A DNA stretch of 48,425 bases from Paenibacillus sp. S150 (GCF_019352175.1 NZ_JACBYI010000050.1:1-48425); one strand, 5' to 3'. Positions 15,843-23,702 are shown, counted from the first letter of the stretch. The notes: generated by a model from the letters alone, not told the origin. Translations and numbers: made by a program.

Positions 15843-16626
15843 TGGAAGCACCCTCCTTGTCACTAAGCTTCGATCGTTCCAGTGGGGTGAGGAAGACAGA
15901 CAGTTTCTGGTTGATGGCGATTGTAGATACCCCTGACTGAATGGACAGCAGCCCTTCCACCATCATCAGCCTGACTTCAATTTCGCGTTTGGAAATACGC
16001 TTGAGCTTGTTGGCCATAGGGTGCCACATCACATAACCGGTAAAAATCCCGAGCAAGGTAGCAATAAAGGCGCCTGCTATTGCGTGGGCCAGAACATCCA
16101 TATCACTCATATCCGCCAATGCGGCAATCAGACCAATAACCGCTCCAAGTACCCCGAGCGTTGGTGCGTACATTCCTGCTTGCGAGAAGATCAGTGCTCC
16201 TGCTTTATGACGATCCTCAGTAGCGTGAATATCTTCCATTAATACATCGCGGACAAATTCCTGATCATTACCATCAATAATCATCCGCATACCGTTGCGG
16301 AGAAAATCATCTTGAATTTCGTCAACCTTCGATTCGAGGGCCAGCAGTCCTTCGCGCCGGGTAATGGAAGCCCACTCCATAAAAATTGTAATCAGTTCAG
16401 CCTTGCTGATCATTTTTTTCTTTATAAACAGTATTTTGAACAGCTTAGGAACTTTCTTGACATCGGACATTGGAAAAGCTACAAAAATCGAAGCTATCGT
16501 ACCCAGAAAGATGATGACATAAGCAGCCGGGTTCTCCAAGCTTGAGAGTGGAGCGTGTTTAAGCGTCATTCCCCAAAGTACTGCAATTAGACCAAAAACT
16601 AAACCGAGTATTGTTGAAATCTCCAT
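15826..16626 (-). CDS. motA: Flagellar stator protein MotA
   Basis: The membrane stator subunit that couples proton flow to the rotor. The 266-aa protein has four membrane helices: near the N-terminus (STILGLVFGLIAVLWGM), residues ~33-50, and two after residue ~150 (YAPTLGVLGAVIGLIAAL, IAGAFIATLLGIFTGYVMW). The cytoplasmic loop holds the conserved Arg/Glu residues (GLLALESKVDEIQDDFLRNGMRMIIDG). The ATG has GAGGTG upstream. It is first in a motA-motB operon. Confidence 0.95.
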   Translation of the reverse strand: MEISTILGLVFGLIAVLWGMTLKHAPLSSLENPAAYVIIFLGTIASIFVAFPMSDVKKVPKLFKILFIKKKMISKAELITIFMEWASITRREGLLALESKVDEIQDDFLRNGMRMIIDGNDQEFVRDVLMEDIHATEDRHKAGALIFSQAGMYAPTLGVLGAVIGLIAALADMSDMDVLAHAIAGAFIATLLGIFTGYVMWHPMANKLKRISKREIEVRLMMVEGLLSIQSGVSTIAINQKLSVFLTPLERSKLSDKEGASSEQKD

Positions 16627-16732
16627 TTATGCACCTCGTCCATGAGAATTAAGAAGTGATCCGACTATACCGCGTGTATCATCCATGAACAGCGGTGGGA
16701 CACTCTGCCTGACCAATAACGTATATTCTTAT

Positions 16733-16740
16733 TTATCGAC
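16733..16740 (-). promoter_or_regulatory. Possible sigma-D -10 element of motAB
   Basis: On the minus strand GTCGATAA differs by one base from the sigma-D (flagellar) -10 consensus GCCGATAA and lies ~110 bp before motA. A TAAA -35 at the right distance is not clear, so this is tentative. Confidence 0.3.
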
Positions 16741-16753
16741 AGTCCTCCCTTTT

Positions 16754-16780
16754 TTGTGAAGTCATTTTTTCGGCTATAAT
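16754..16780 (+). promoter_or_regulatory. Promoter candidate for the 100-aa hypothetical gene
   Basis: A perfect TATAAT at 16775-16780. The nearest -35 choices are TTGTGA (15-bp spacer) or TTTTTG (18-bp spacer), both imperfect. Confidence 0.45.
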
Positions 16781-16819
16781 GGATAAGGTAAGTTATTATT
16801 CATCTGTGGAGAAAACGGA

Positions 16820-17122
16820 GTGATTGACTTGGGTGTGAAGCATGGCAGAGATTACAGTGAAATTCTGAGCGAGCTGGCGGTAGCGGTAGGCAGAATTTCC
16901 GACGGGTATTTATTTTTTGAAATGGAGCCTGAGGAGTGGCGGGAGCTGCCGCAGGAATCCAAGCTGGAGGTCTGGGAAGCACTGGCGGAGGATTTGTTCT
17001 ACGCTCTGGGCAATGAGCCGGTTATTGAGGTCGGCAGCGGCGTGGTGATCTATGATAAGGAGACACACCGGATTAATATTTTGCTGGGCGAAGAGGATCT
17101 GGATTCGGTTCTTCTCATCTGA
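16820..17122 (+). CDS. Hypothetical acidic protein, 100 aa
   Basis: A small, strongly acidic, soluble protein (EMEPEEWRELPQESKLEVWEALAEDL, LGEEDLDSVLLI) without membrane segments or known motifs. Two starts are plausible. GTG 16820 has GGAGA 7 nt upstream. TTG 16829 uses ACGGAG with an 8-nt gap and would give 97 aa. It is divergent from motA. I do not recognise the family. Confidence 0.65.
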   Translation: MIDLGVKHGRDYSEILSELAVAVGRISDGYLFFEMEPEEWRELPQESKLEVWEALAEDLFYALGNEPVIEVGSGVVIYDKETHRINILLGEEDLDSVLLI

Positions 17123-17249
17123 GAAACAGGCTGCCGTCAAGTGGCCGGTTTGCCCGCAGCCTTTGCCACGTGGTAAAATTGATGGAGCCGAGTAATATTT
17201 GCCGGGATCTGTGAATACATTAAACCGAAAAAAAGCCTTCATCCTGGCG

Positions 17250-17288
17250 CATCCCTTGGACTTTTATAAGCTGAGGGATGTTTTGTTT
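17250..17288 (+). terminator. Terminator upstream of the pterin dehydratase gene
   Basis: CATCCCT (17250-17256) pairs with AGGGATG (17274-17280), followed by TTTTGTTT. Confidence 0.6.
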
Positions 17289-17355
17289 AAGGCCTGATCT
17301 TATTGGAAAAGAACTGTAAGGACTTTGCTGCTAATTTAGTAAGGGAGGAAGAACA

Positions 17356-17643
17356 TTGCAATTTACGGAAGAAGAGCTGCGGGAGCAGGTGGGAAAGCTG
17401 GAAGGATGGAAGCTGGAGCAGGACACTATGGTGCGCAAATACATGTTCAATGGATATATGAAGGGCATTGCCTTTGTGGATGAGGTTGCCGCCATATCGG
17501 AAGCATTTGAGCATCATCCGCATATTACGATTGATTATAAAACCGTAATCCTGCGCCTGTCCGCAATTGGGGGGGATGGCCTTACCGCGCTTGATATCCG
17601 GCAGGCGCATGAATTTAACGAGGCCTTTGAGAAAAACCGTTAG
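17356..17643 (+). CDS. 4a-hydroxytetrahydrobiopterin dehydratase (PCD/DCoH family)
   Basis: It dehydrates the 4a-carbinolamine pterin formed by aromatic amino acid hydroxylases. In bacteria without such a hydroxylase the family is thought to act on other pterins. The 95-aa protein has the full fold, including the family signature around FVDEVAAISEAFEHHPHITIDYKTVILRLSAIGGDGLTALD with the paired histidines. TTG 17356 is well placed after GGGAGGAAG. No pterin or hydroxylase gene is nearby, so the true substrate is open. Confidence 0.9.
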   Translation: MQFTEEELREQVGKLEGWKLEQDTMVRKYMFNGYMKGIAFVDEVAAISEAFEHHPHITIDYKTVILRLSAIGGDGLTALDIRQAHEFNEAFEKNR

Positions 17644-17694
17644 ACTTCTGACCCGGATTGGACGATGAGAATGAGAACTCATACCCCTTATATA

Positions 17695-17742
17695 AAAAAT
17701 GCCCAGAACAGGATCAACATCATCCTTGCTCGGGCATTTTGT
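17695..17742. terminator. Bidirectional terminator between pterin dehydratase and cytochrome genes
   Basis: AAAATGCCC (17696-17704) pairs with GGGCATTTT (17732-17740), and an inner AGGAT/ATCCT pair extends the helix. It lies between convergent genes. Confidence 0.8.
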
Positions 17743-17771
17743 GTTGGATATTCTACGAATATGAAGTAAAG

Positions 17772-18134
17772 CTATTTCTTCTCGGCAAGCCACATGGCTA
17801 CATTGGCGATTTCCTCCGGGGCCAGCTTATCCCTGAAGGATGGCATTTGCCCGCGGCCCTTGGTAACAATGGTGAAGATTTCTTCAGCATCATGCTCTCC
17901 GCCCTCCTGTTGCAGGCTGGGACCTACACCGCCTTGAAGCTGATCGCCATGGCAGGTGATGCAATTAGCCTTCACTGTGGCCTCCGCACTTGCCGCTTCC
18001 AGCGCCACTGCCGGCATGGTTGGCTTATTCTCCTCAGCGACTTCAGCTTTGCCAGGCAAAGTAAACATTAAGACTACCGCAAAGGCACAGGCGGCAAAAA
18101 ATAACCCGCTCATGATCCATTTCTGCATCTGCAT
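17772..18134 (-). CDS. Membrane-anchored c-type cytochrome (c-550-like)
   Basis: A 120-aa electron carrier on the outer face of the membrane. One N-terminal helix (WIMSGLFFAACAFAVVLMFTLPG) anchors it, followed by a short Ala/Glu linker and a single heme domain. Cys58-Ile-Thr-Cys61-His62 binds heme and Met97 in RGQMPSF is the sixth ligand. Size and layout match B. subtilis CccA. A lipidated CccB-type reading is less likely because hydrophobic residues continue after the cysteine. The ATG at 18134 is only 4 nt from GGAGGGG, so the second ATG (18128) may be the real start. It stands alone. Confidence 0.88.
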   Translation of the reverse strand: MQMQKWIMSGLFFAACAFAVVLMFTLPGKAEVAEENKPTMPAVALEAASAEATVKANCITCHGDQLQGGVGPSLQQEGGEHDAEEIFTIVTKGRGQMPSFRDKLAPEEIANVAMWLAEKK

Positions 18135-18223
18135 CCGTCCCCTCCATGTAAGCTGCTTCCTACATTATACAAGAAGGTAAAGCGTTATCATAGCGTTTGT
18201 GTCAAATAATTGAACGATTTATG

Positions 18224-18709
18224 CTATTTGTTATAAACCATGCAATAGAAAGGTTTGTCGCCAGTTGGAGTCCGGCGTTCATAGGTATCTGTAATGGTAA
18301 ATCCGCTCTTTTGATAAACACGAATAGCCCGCTGGTTCCAGGTCAGCACCTCCAGGTCGATCTCACGTTCCGGATAACGTGCTCTGGCTGCCTTAACGAT
18401 AGCATTCATGAACAGATGGCCCAAGCCGTGCCCGCACAGATCAGGCCGCATGCCAATGCCCAGCCGGACAACGCCTTCCATGGGAAACAGCTGGGCAAAG
18501 CCGCAGAGGCTGCCTTGCCCGTTCACTACGGAGACATACTGTTCGCTGCGCAACTGCGGATCACCGAATTCCACGCCCAAAGCCTGCATCTGTTCCCAGG
18601 ACATCCAGCCGTAGATATTATATGGAGGCTTATACACCCATTCGCAAATCTCTGCACCGTGTTTAATTTCCATAGGAACAACGTAAAAAGTTACCGGAGA
18701 ACTAATCAT
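18224..18709 (-). CDS. GNAT N-acetyltransferase
   Basis: A 161-aa single-domain GNAT protein. The acetyl-CoA loop is recognisable in GIGMRPDLCGHGLGHLFMNAIVKAA (R-x-x-G-x-G-x-G/A type), followed by IDLEVLTWNQRAIRVYQKSGF, the usual C-terminal Asn-x-x-Ala and Tyr-x-x-x-Gly-Phe motif. The N-terminal third (YKPPYNIYGWMSWEQM) is typical of a small subgroup. The substrate is unknown. AAAGGGAGG is ~11 nt upstream of the ATG. Confidence 0.85.
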   Translation of the reverse strand: MISSPVTFYVVPMEIKHGAEICEWVYKPPYNIYGWMSWEQMQALGVEFGDPQLRSEQYVSVVNGQGSLCGFAQLFPMEGVVRLGIGMRPDLCGHGLGHLFMNAIVKAARARYPEREIDLEVLTWNQRAIRVYQKSGFTITDTYERRTPTGDKPFYCMVYNK

Positions 18710-18901
18710 CAGGCCACGAACCTCCCTTTAAGAACGAAACGTTATATATAATTATATACAGAATAGCCTCTTTTCGACGCATAAAATTTCAGGGGGAAGC
18801 TGAGTCCTCGACAAATGCTAATAATTTTTTTTAAAATGGCGGAAATTAGGGGATTTTGTGTTTTACAAATAATGAGAAGGGTAAATATTTGGTGTAGACA
18901 A

Positions 18902-18950
18902 AAAAAAGCCCCCCTCAAGATTTCGGAAAAAATCTTGGAGAAGAGCCTGT
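18902..18950 (-). terminator. Terminator of the first NlpC/P60 gene
   Basis: On the minus strand CTCCAAGATTT pairs with AAATCTTGAG, followed by GGGGCTTTTTTTT. It lies 16 bp past the stop codon. Confidence 0.85.
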
Positions 18951-18965
18951 TTAGCTGATTACATC

Positions 18966-19457
18966 CTATTGAACATCGTCATTGTCTTGGGAATCGGAAG
19001 CTAAAGTCTGATAAGCATCTGTGCTCATAATTCGTTTGGCGCCAACGTAGCGGTTGACGTAGTAGCTCTCACTCAGCGAGCTAATGGTTACACCGCGGCT
19101 GGTTGAAGCATGTGCGAATTTGCCTTCACCGACATAAATGCCGACATGGGATACGCCCTTACCGCTTGTGTTGAAGAATACAAGATCGCCCGGTCTGATG
19201 TTATCGCGTGATACAGCGGTTCCCATTTGGTATTGGGAGCCTGATTGGTGAGGAAGGTTGATGCCGATCTTATCAAAAACGTATCTTGTAAATCCGGAGC
19301 AGTCAAACCCATTAGTCGATGTTCCGCCGGCTACGTATTTGGTTCCGATGGTCTTGTCGATAACTTGATCCATTTTGGAGTCTGCGGAAGCGCTTCCTGC
19401 TCCAATGGTAAGGATGATGGAAAAGCTCAGTAGTGCTGCTGCCAGCTTCTTCTTCAA
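18966..19457 (-). CDS. Secreted NlpC/P60 cell-wall endopeptidase, copy 1
   Basis: A 163-aa exported peptidoglycan hydrolase that cuts D-gamma-Glu-diamino acid bonds. A signal peptide covers residues ~1-25, ending ASA. The C40 peptidase domain follows without any binding repeats: Cys53 in NGFDCSGF, His104 in GVSHVGIY and His116 as third residue (KFAHASTSRGV). It ends with an acidic tail (SDSQDNDDVQ). TTG 19457 is the start, 9 nt after GGAAGGGG. A c-di-AMP riboswitch fills the leader and a WalR-like box lies further up. It is a paralogue of the gene at 20003-20485. Confidence 0.92.
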   Translation of the reverse strand: MKKKLAAALLSFSIILTIGAGSASADSKMDQVIDKTIGTKYVAGGTSTNGFDCSGFTRYVFDKIGINLPHQSGSQYQMGTAVSRDNIRPGDLVFFNTSGKGVSHVGIYVGEGKFAHASTSRGVTISSLSESYYVNRYVGAKRIMSTDAYQTLASDSQDNDDVQ

Positions 19458-19478
19458 AAGTAAATACCCCTTCCAAAT

Positions 19479-19605
19479 GCCTACGAGGTTAGCTTAAGGG
19501 TTCGGTTGAAGGTCCCCTATGACCCCTCTGTGAACAGGAGGTCAATTCACCCAAAAATCGGTTCCCCCGTTTCCCTAATTGTTAGGAAACTCGGCACGAC
19601 TGTTG
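19479..19605 (-). promoter_or_regulatory. Cyclic di-AMP riboswitch (ydaO/yuaA type), copy 1
   Basis: The minus strand reads the ydaO hallmarks in order: TGCCGAG, GGGGGAACC, GGGTGAATT, AGGGGTCAT, then CCGAACCCTTAAGCTAACCTCG. TGCC and GGCA can close P1. In this class c-di-AMP binding usually lowers expression. Only ~20 nt separate the aptamer from the start codon and the ribosome binding site lies right after P1, so there is no room for a separate terminator. Control of translation or of P1 itself is inferred. Ends are approximate. Confidence 0.9.
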
Positions 19606-19910
19606 ATTAGGATTAGCTTACGGATCAATACATGACAAAACCTTTGTAAATAAGGTTTGAATAATTACAAAAATGTTACTATCAACTCACTGCGATAATT
19701 GTAACAAAGACGGAAGCGCTTGGCAATCATTTAAAACATATTAATGCATTTTTTTTGCGTTTTTGAGAGTGGAATACGTTATTTAAGCCTTATCTTCACG
19801 TGCTGAGTAAGCTTTACCCAGCTTTATAGGGAATTTTATTGGAATATTTAGCAAAAAGGTGTTTCAGTGTCCCGAAAATTGTGTAAAAGGGAGAATAAGG
19901 AAGAGAGAAA
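19606..19910. other. AT-rich control region between the two NlpC/P60 genes
   Basis: It holds the WalR-like box (19664-19680) and a small hairpin (AAACCTT/AAGGTTT, ~19638-19658). The minus-strand promoter of copy 1 should lie here, but its -35/-10 pair is not clear. No gene was found. Confidence 0.5.
19664..19680 (-). promoter_or_regulatory. WalR-like binding site upstream of NlpC/P60 copy 1
   Basis: The minus strand reads AGTAAC-N5-TGTAAT, 11 of 12 positions of the WalR (YycF) direct repeat TGTWAH-N5-TGTWAH. It lies ~60 bp before the riboswitch, and the same element stands before copy 2. Confidence 0.55.
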
Positions 19911-19948
19911 ACCCGGAAATGATTACGGCAATAATCAGCTCCGGGCTC
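19911..19948 (-). terminator. Terminator of the second NlpC/P60 gene
   Basis: On the minus strand GCCCGGA and TGATTA pair with TAATCA and TCCGGG, followed by TTTTC. Confidence 0.75.
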
Positions 19949-20002
19949 GTATAAGTTACATTTATTTGTTAGAGGCAGTACTGTTGAGGGGATAAAAGCT
20001 GA

Positions 20003-20485
20003 TCAATCGTAGGCAACAGCCTTATACGCTGTAGTGCTCATTACCCGTTTGGCGCCAACGTAGCGGTTGGCCCAGTAAGCTTCGCTCAACGAGGTTATTG
20101 TTACACCGCGTGAAGTGGAGGATTGTGCGAACTTACCGTTGCCGACATAAATGCCGACATGGGAAACTCCCGATCCGAAGGTGTTGAAGAAAACCAGATC
20201 GCCTGAACGCAGATTGCTGCGTGATACAGAGGTTCCGACCTTGAATTGAGCCTTTGACGTGCGCGGCAGGGTAAGTCCGATACTCTTGAACACGTAACTG
20301 GTGAATCCGGAGCAATCGAAACCGTTCGTGCTGGTGCCTCCGAATTTATAGGTCGTTCCAATTGTTTTGGAGATAACGGTGTCCAACTTGGAGTCCGCAG
20401 AAGCGCTGCCAGCCCCTATTGTGAATACCATCACTAGTCCAAGTGCTGCTGCTGTGCATTTTTTTTTGAAATTCTGACTTCTCAA
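20003..20485 (-). CDS. Secreted NlpC/P60 cell-wall endopeptidase, copy 2
   Basis: A 160-aa paralogue of the downstream gene with the same plan: signal peptide to ~residue 30 (GAGSASA), then a single C40 domain. Catalytic Cys58 (NGFDCSGF) and His109 (GVSHVGIY) are present. The third polar residue is Gln121 (KFAQSSTSRGV) where copy 1 has His. This is allowed in the family but is a real difference. TTG 20485 is chosen, 8 nt after AAGGAG; a TTG six codons upstream overlaps the ribosome binding site. It has its own riboswitch, WalR-like boxes and terminator, so the two copies are separate units. Confidence 0.92.
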   Translation of the reverse strand: MRSQNFKKKCTAAALGLVMVFTIGAGSASADSKLDTVISKTIGTTYKFGGTSTNGFDCSGFTSYVFKSIGLTLPRTSKAQFKVGTSVSRSNLRSGDLVFFNTFGSGVSHVGIYVGNGKFAQSSTSRGVTITSLSEAYWANRYVGAKRVMSTTAYKAVAYD

Positions 20486-20504
20486 AAGATGTACTCCTTC
20501 CAAA

Positions 20505-20630
20505 GGCCTGCGAGGTTAGCTTAAGGATTCGGTAGAAGGTTCCCCTATGACCCCTCTAAAGCGAGATCAATTCACCCAAAATATGGTTCCCCCGCTTCCC
20601 GGTGCAGGGAATTTGGCGTTTTATGCACCA
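20505..20630 (-). promoter_or_regulatory. Cyclic di-AMP riboswitch (ydaO/yuaA type), copy 2
   Basis: The same ordered blocks as copy 1: GGGGGAACC, GGGTGAATTGA, AGGGGTCATAGGGG, then CCGAATCCTTAAGCTAACCTCG. The peripheral hairpins differ (TCTCGCTTTAGA here). The ribosome binding site again follows P1 almost immediately. Confidence 0.9.
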
Positions 20631-20697
20631 GAAGAGCGACGTATCGACAAGTTTCAAAAACATCGAATGTTGCGATTAAGTAATTGATGACATAAAG

Positions 20698-20749
20698 ATT
20701 ACAAAGTTGTTACTAGTAGTACAGGCATCATTGTACCAGAGGATTTACA
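20698..20749 (-). promoter_or_regulatory. WalR-like sites upstream of NlpC/P60 copy 2
   Basis: The minus strand has AGTAAC-N5-TGTAAT (20698-20714) at the same relative place as in copy 1. A second near-consensus repeat, TGTAAA-N5-TGGTAC, lies at 20733-20749. Each matches 11 of 12 consensus positions. Confidence 0.55.
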
Positions 20750-20782
20750 GTTTTGCAAATACTCTTAGTCACTTTGTAACCC

Positions 20783-20826
20783 AAAAAAGAGTCCCGCTCC
20801 CCCGGAAGGAGCAGTGACTCTTTTAT
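20783..20826 (-). terminator. Terminator of the membrane protein / M1 peptidase unit
   Basis: The minus strand has AAAAGAGTC and GCTCC pairing with GGAGC and GACTCTTTTTT, ~22 bp past the stop at 20848. Confidence 0.85.
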
Positions 20827-20847
20827 TATGCCGGCTGGACGGCTCAA

Positions 20848-21678
20848 TTATTGTGGGAATGATTTACTGCACCAAAGATGATATTGTGCGGCGGTTCCCC
20901 ACATTCGGAACAGTGTAGTAGGGAGCGGGGAGAACTGGCGGAGCAGCAAAGCCGGCAATCCCGGACACAGAATCGCAGTCACTCCGCACACAAGCATCAT
21001 CGCCAGCCCGCCTGCACCCAATATAATGGATACTCCCACGGAAGGAACCAGTACCTTCAAAAAAACAAGCAGAGACGATAGGATTCCTGTACCGGCCGTA
21101 TACCCGAACTGCATGTACAACAGCAGCTTGCGAATGAAGAACAGATACAGGAGCCAGGCCAGAATGTAGGGAACCAGCTTCAGCAGCAGCTTATAATCCA
21201 GAACGCCGCTAAGCAGCAGGCTGTACATTTTGGGGAGAAGCCAGTACAGGGGGAGCACAGCAAGCGCCCACTCTGCGAGACTGAACAGCAGCACCGGAAG
21301 CCCATACAACCGCATGCCCGGAAAAAAGAACATTCCACGCTCTCCCTTGCGTTCCTGATGCAGCTCATGCAGCAGCCCTGCGCGGATGAAAGGGGAGATA
21401 AGCAGCCTGACTGCGCTCAGCGCCAACAGCATCCAGAGCCAGCGCTGCACTCCGGGATCGTTGCCCAGTGCAAACTGTCCTTCCACATAATAGAGCAGCC
21501 TGCCCATTCCACTGCCGCCTGCCTGCTGGTCAGGATAACGCAGCAGTACCGGAACCACAGCGCCTTTGACGAATTTATACATGAAATATCCCCAGAACAG
21601 CCGGTAGATAAATAACAGAATCAGGATATAAAATTGCTCTTTCATGCTGTGCCAGCCGCGGGTTATCGATCTTTTCAC
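20848..21678 (-). CDS. Polytopic membrane protein of unknown function, 276 aa
   Basis: About six hydrophobic helices are visible, for example FYILILLFIYRLFWGYF near the start, WLWMLLALSAVRLLI, LYGLPVLLFSLAEWALAVLPLYWLL, YILAWLLYLFF and SVGVSIILGAGGLAMMLVCGV. A cytoplasmic-looking HELHQERKGERG loop lies between. I do not recognise a family. GTG 21678 follows GAGGTG by 7 nt. It starts 12 bp after the M1 peptidase stop, so the two are surely one operon and may work together at the membrane. Confidence 0.82.
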   Translation of the reverse strand: MKRSITRGWHSMKEQFYILILLFIYRLFWGYFMYKFVKGAVVPVLLRYPDQQAGGSGMGRLLYYVEGQFALGNDPGVQRWLWMLLALSAVRLLISPFIRAGLLHELHQERKGERGMFFFPGMRLYGLPVLLFSLAEWALAVLPLYWLLPKMYSLLLSGVLDYKLLLKLVPYILAWLLYLFFIRKLLLYMQFGYTAGTGILSSLLVFLKVLVPSVGVSIILGAGGLAMMLVCGVTAILCPGLPALLLRQFSPLPTTLFRMWGTAAQYHLWCSKSFPQ

Positions 21679-21689
21679 AATCCTTCACC

Positions 21690-23702
21690 TCACCAGACAA
21701 GAGTTCCGAGCAGGTTTTCAATCAGGTTGGTTAGACTAAGCGTCCAGCGTGAGAGCGTAACAGGTTCCAGCTCGGCGAGCCTGAAATTATTCAGATGCCT
21801 GCTCTCCAGAAGGATGGAATGCTCCGGATCAATCTCTGCCGAGATCAGCGGCGCTTTGTAGGACAACTGAAATATGGTTTGCTTCTCTTCCCCATTCCAA
21901 TACCGCTGAACGGTATATCCATCTGAGAATGTGAACTTTATGGACACATCCTCGTACCGGCTGCCTTTATTGCTTACCGCAACAGAGGATTCATAACGGA
22001 GACCTTCTGTTTCCGCTTCCGTTTTATTTACGGTATTTACGATGTCGTCCACGGCAAAATCAGGGGCGCCGCCGCTGTAAACATATTGGTCGAAATAAGA
22101 CTGCCATGATTTTTTGGTCACTTTTTCTACGATTTTTTGGAAATCTGCGGTAGAAGGATGACGGAAGCGGTATTTGCGGGCATAGGTGGCCATGATGGTA
22201 TCCATCGTTTGGCTTCCCACCTGCTGCTCGATATCTTTGAGCACCAGCTTGCCCCGGATGTACACATTGCGGGTGTAGGCATCATCTCCGGTATATTTCC
22301 AGGTCTCCAGAGTGAGCGGCTGCGAAGAGGACACCAGACTGGCCTGCAGCGGAAGATTGGACGCCACACCATACTCCTGCTCCATAAGCCGGTCCTCCGC
22401 GTAAGAGGTGAAGCTCTCATCCAGCCAGGCCTCCTCAAATTCATTGCTGGCGACTATGCCATAAAAGAACTGATGCCCGATTTCATGGATAACGGTACGT
22501 TCAAGCTGGGTGCCTGGGGCATCGTCAGATGCGCCAAAAGCGGTAATGAGCGTGGGATATTCCATCCCCCCTGCACCATTCCCTTCCTTGGGAGGAACGA
22601 CGATAGACAGCGTGGAGTAAGGGTAAGGGCCATACCATTTGCTGAAGGCGCTCAGAGCTGCCTTGGCGGCCTGGAAATACCGCTCCTGCAACTCCTTGTG
22701 CAGCGGGTCCAGGTAGAGCTTGATCCTTACTCCAGGCACATTAGGTGCCGAGAAGGCTTCCTCCGCAACTACAAAATCGGGTGAGGCGGCCCAGGCGAAA
22801 TCATGAACATCATCGGCGTAGAACTGGTAGATTTTCTGATCCTGCTTCAGCTTGGCGGTCTTTACCGGGAAGCCGGTTGCGGCAACAGTGTAATTGGCGG
22901 GCACGGAAAGGGTAACGTTGTAGATCCCGAAGTCGCTGTAGAATTCGGAGGTGCCGTGGTACTGATGCAGATTCCAGCCCTCCTGCTCCACGCCCCTGGT
23001 GCCTGCAGGCTCATAGACACTGATTTTGGGGAACCATTGTCCAGCCATTACAAAATCTCCTGCAACTCCCATGCGGGCGAATATTTGGGGCAGCTTGACT
23101 TCGAACTTCAGCTTGAGTGTGACACTTTCTCCGCCGTTCACAGGCTGGGGAAGATGCACCTTGACCAGTGTCTTGTCATTCACGTTGCCGTCATCGGGCT
23201 GGACATACTGCAGCCGCTGCATGAGCGAAACCCCATCGGTGGTCCGCAAATCCGTCAGGGTTATGCTGCCGTAGCCGTTCGCCGGCATTGTATCCCCGCG
23301 CAGTGTTCCTCCGGATTCCTTCATGAAGGTGGTATCGTCGGAGGCAAAGGCATTGGGATACAGGTGAAAGTAGAGGTCTTGTACCGGTTTTAGGCCGGGG
23401 TGGGTCCAGGTGACCGTCTCGGAGCCACTTATTAACCCGGCTGAAGGAATAAGCTGCGCGTCGAGATGATATTCGGTTACCCGCTGGCTTAAGGCCTCCG
23501 AGACGGGGAGCGGCTTACTCTCGGGGAGAACCGGCTGCGTTGCTTTGATCTGCGCGGCAGCAGGGGACTTGGCCTCTTTTGGAGCGGCAGAAGCCAGGAC
23601 GGCAGGCTTGTTCCCGGCAAGGGCCCAGATTACGCCTCCCAGAAGAGTGATGGTGGCCAGGACCGCAAAGATGAGGGTGTACCTTAATGACAGTGGCTTC
23701 AT
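21690..23702 (-). CDS. Membrane-anchored M1 family zinc metallopeptidase
   Basis: A 670-aa aminopeptidase-type enzyme. One N-terminal membrane helix (~9-29) is followed by an Ala/Pro/Lys linker, an M1 N-terminal beta domain and the catalytic domain. The zinc site is complete: H406-E407-x-x-H410 and E429 in WLDESFT, 18 residues on. The exopeptidase loop reads GGMEYP in place of GAMEN. The catalytic part should face outside. No C-terminal M1 domain of the large type is seen. ATG 23702 has GGGAGG ~10 nt upstream. It is first of two genes and divergent from ywhD. Confidence 0.9.
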   Translation of the reverse strand: MKPLSLRYTLIFAVLATITLLGGVIWALAGNKPAVLASAAPKEAKSPAAAQIKATQPVLPESKPLPVSEALSQRVTEYHLDAQLIPSAGLISGSETVTWTHPGLKPVQDLYFHLYPNAFASDDTTFMKESGGTLRGDTMPANGYGSITLTDLRTTDGVSLMQRLQYVQPDDGNVNDKTLVKVHLPQPVNGGESVTLKLKFEVKLPQIFARMGVAGDFVMAGQWFPKISVYEPAGTRGVEQEGWNLHQYHGTSEFYSDFGIYNVTLSVPANYTVAATGFPVKTAKLKQDQKIYQFYADDVHDFAWAASPDFVVAEEAFSAPNVPGVRIKLYLDPLHKELQERYFQAAKAALSAFSKWYGPYPYSTLSIVVPPKEGNGAGGMEYPTLITAFGASDDAPGTQLERTVIHEIGHQFFYGIVASNEFEEAWLDESFTSYAEDRLMEQEYGVASNLPLQASLVSSSQPLTLETWKYTGDDAYTRNVYIRGKLVLKDIEQQVGSQTMDTIMATYARKYRFRHPSTADFQKIVEKVTKKSWQSYFDQYVYSGGAPDFAVDDIVNTVNKTEAETEGLRYESSVAVSNKGSRYEDVSIKFTFSDGYTVQRYWNGEEKQTIFQLSYKAPLISAEIDPEHSILLESRHLNNFRLAELEPVTLSRWTLSLTNLIENLLGTLVW

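Noticed and set aside
19707..19725. Catabolite (cre) site upstream of NlpC/P60 copy 1, from GGAAGCGCTTGGC.
   Set aside because: At least three mismatches to the consensus and not repeated before copy 2.
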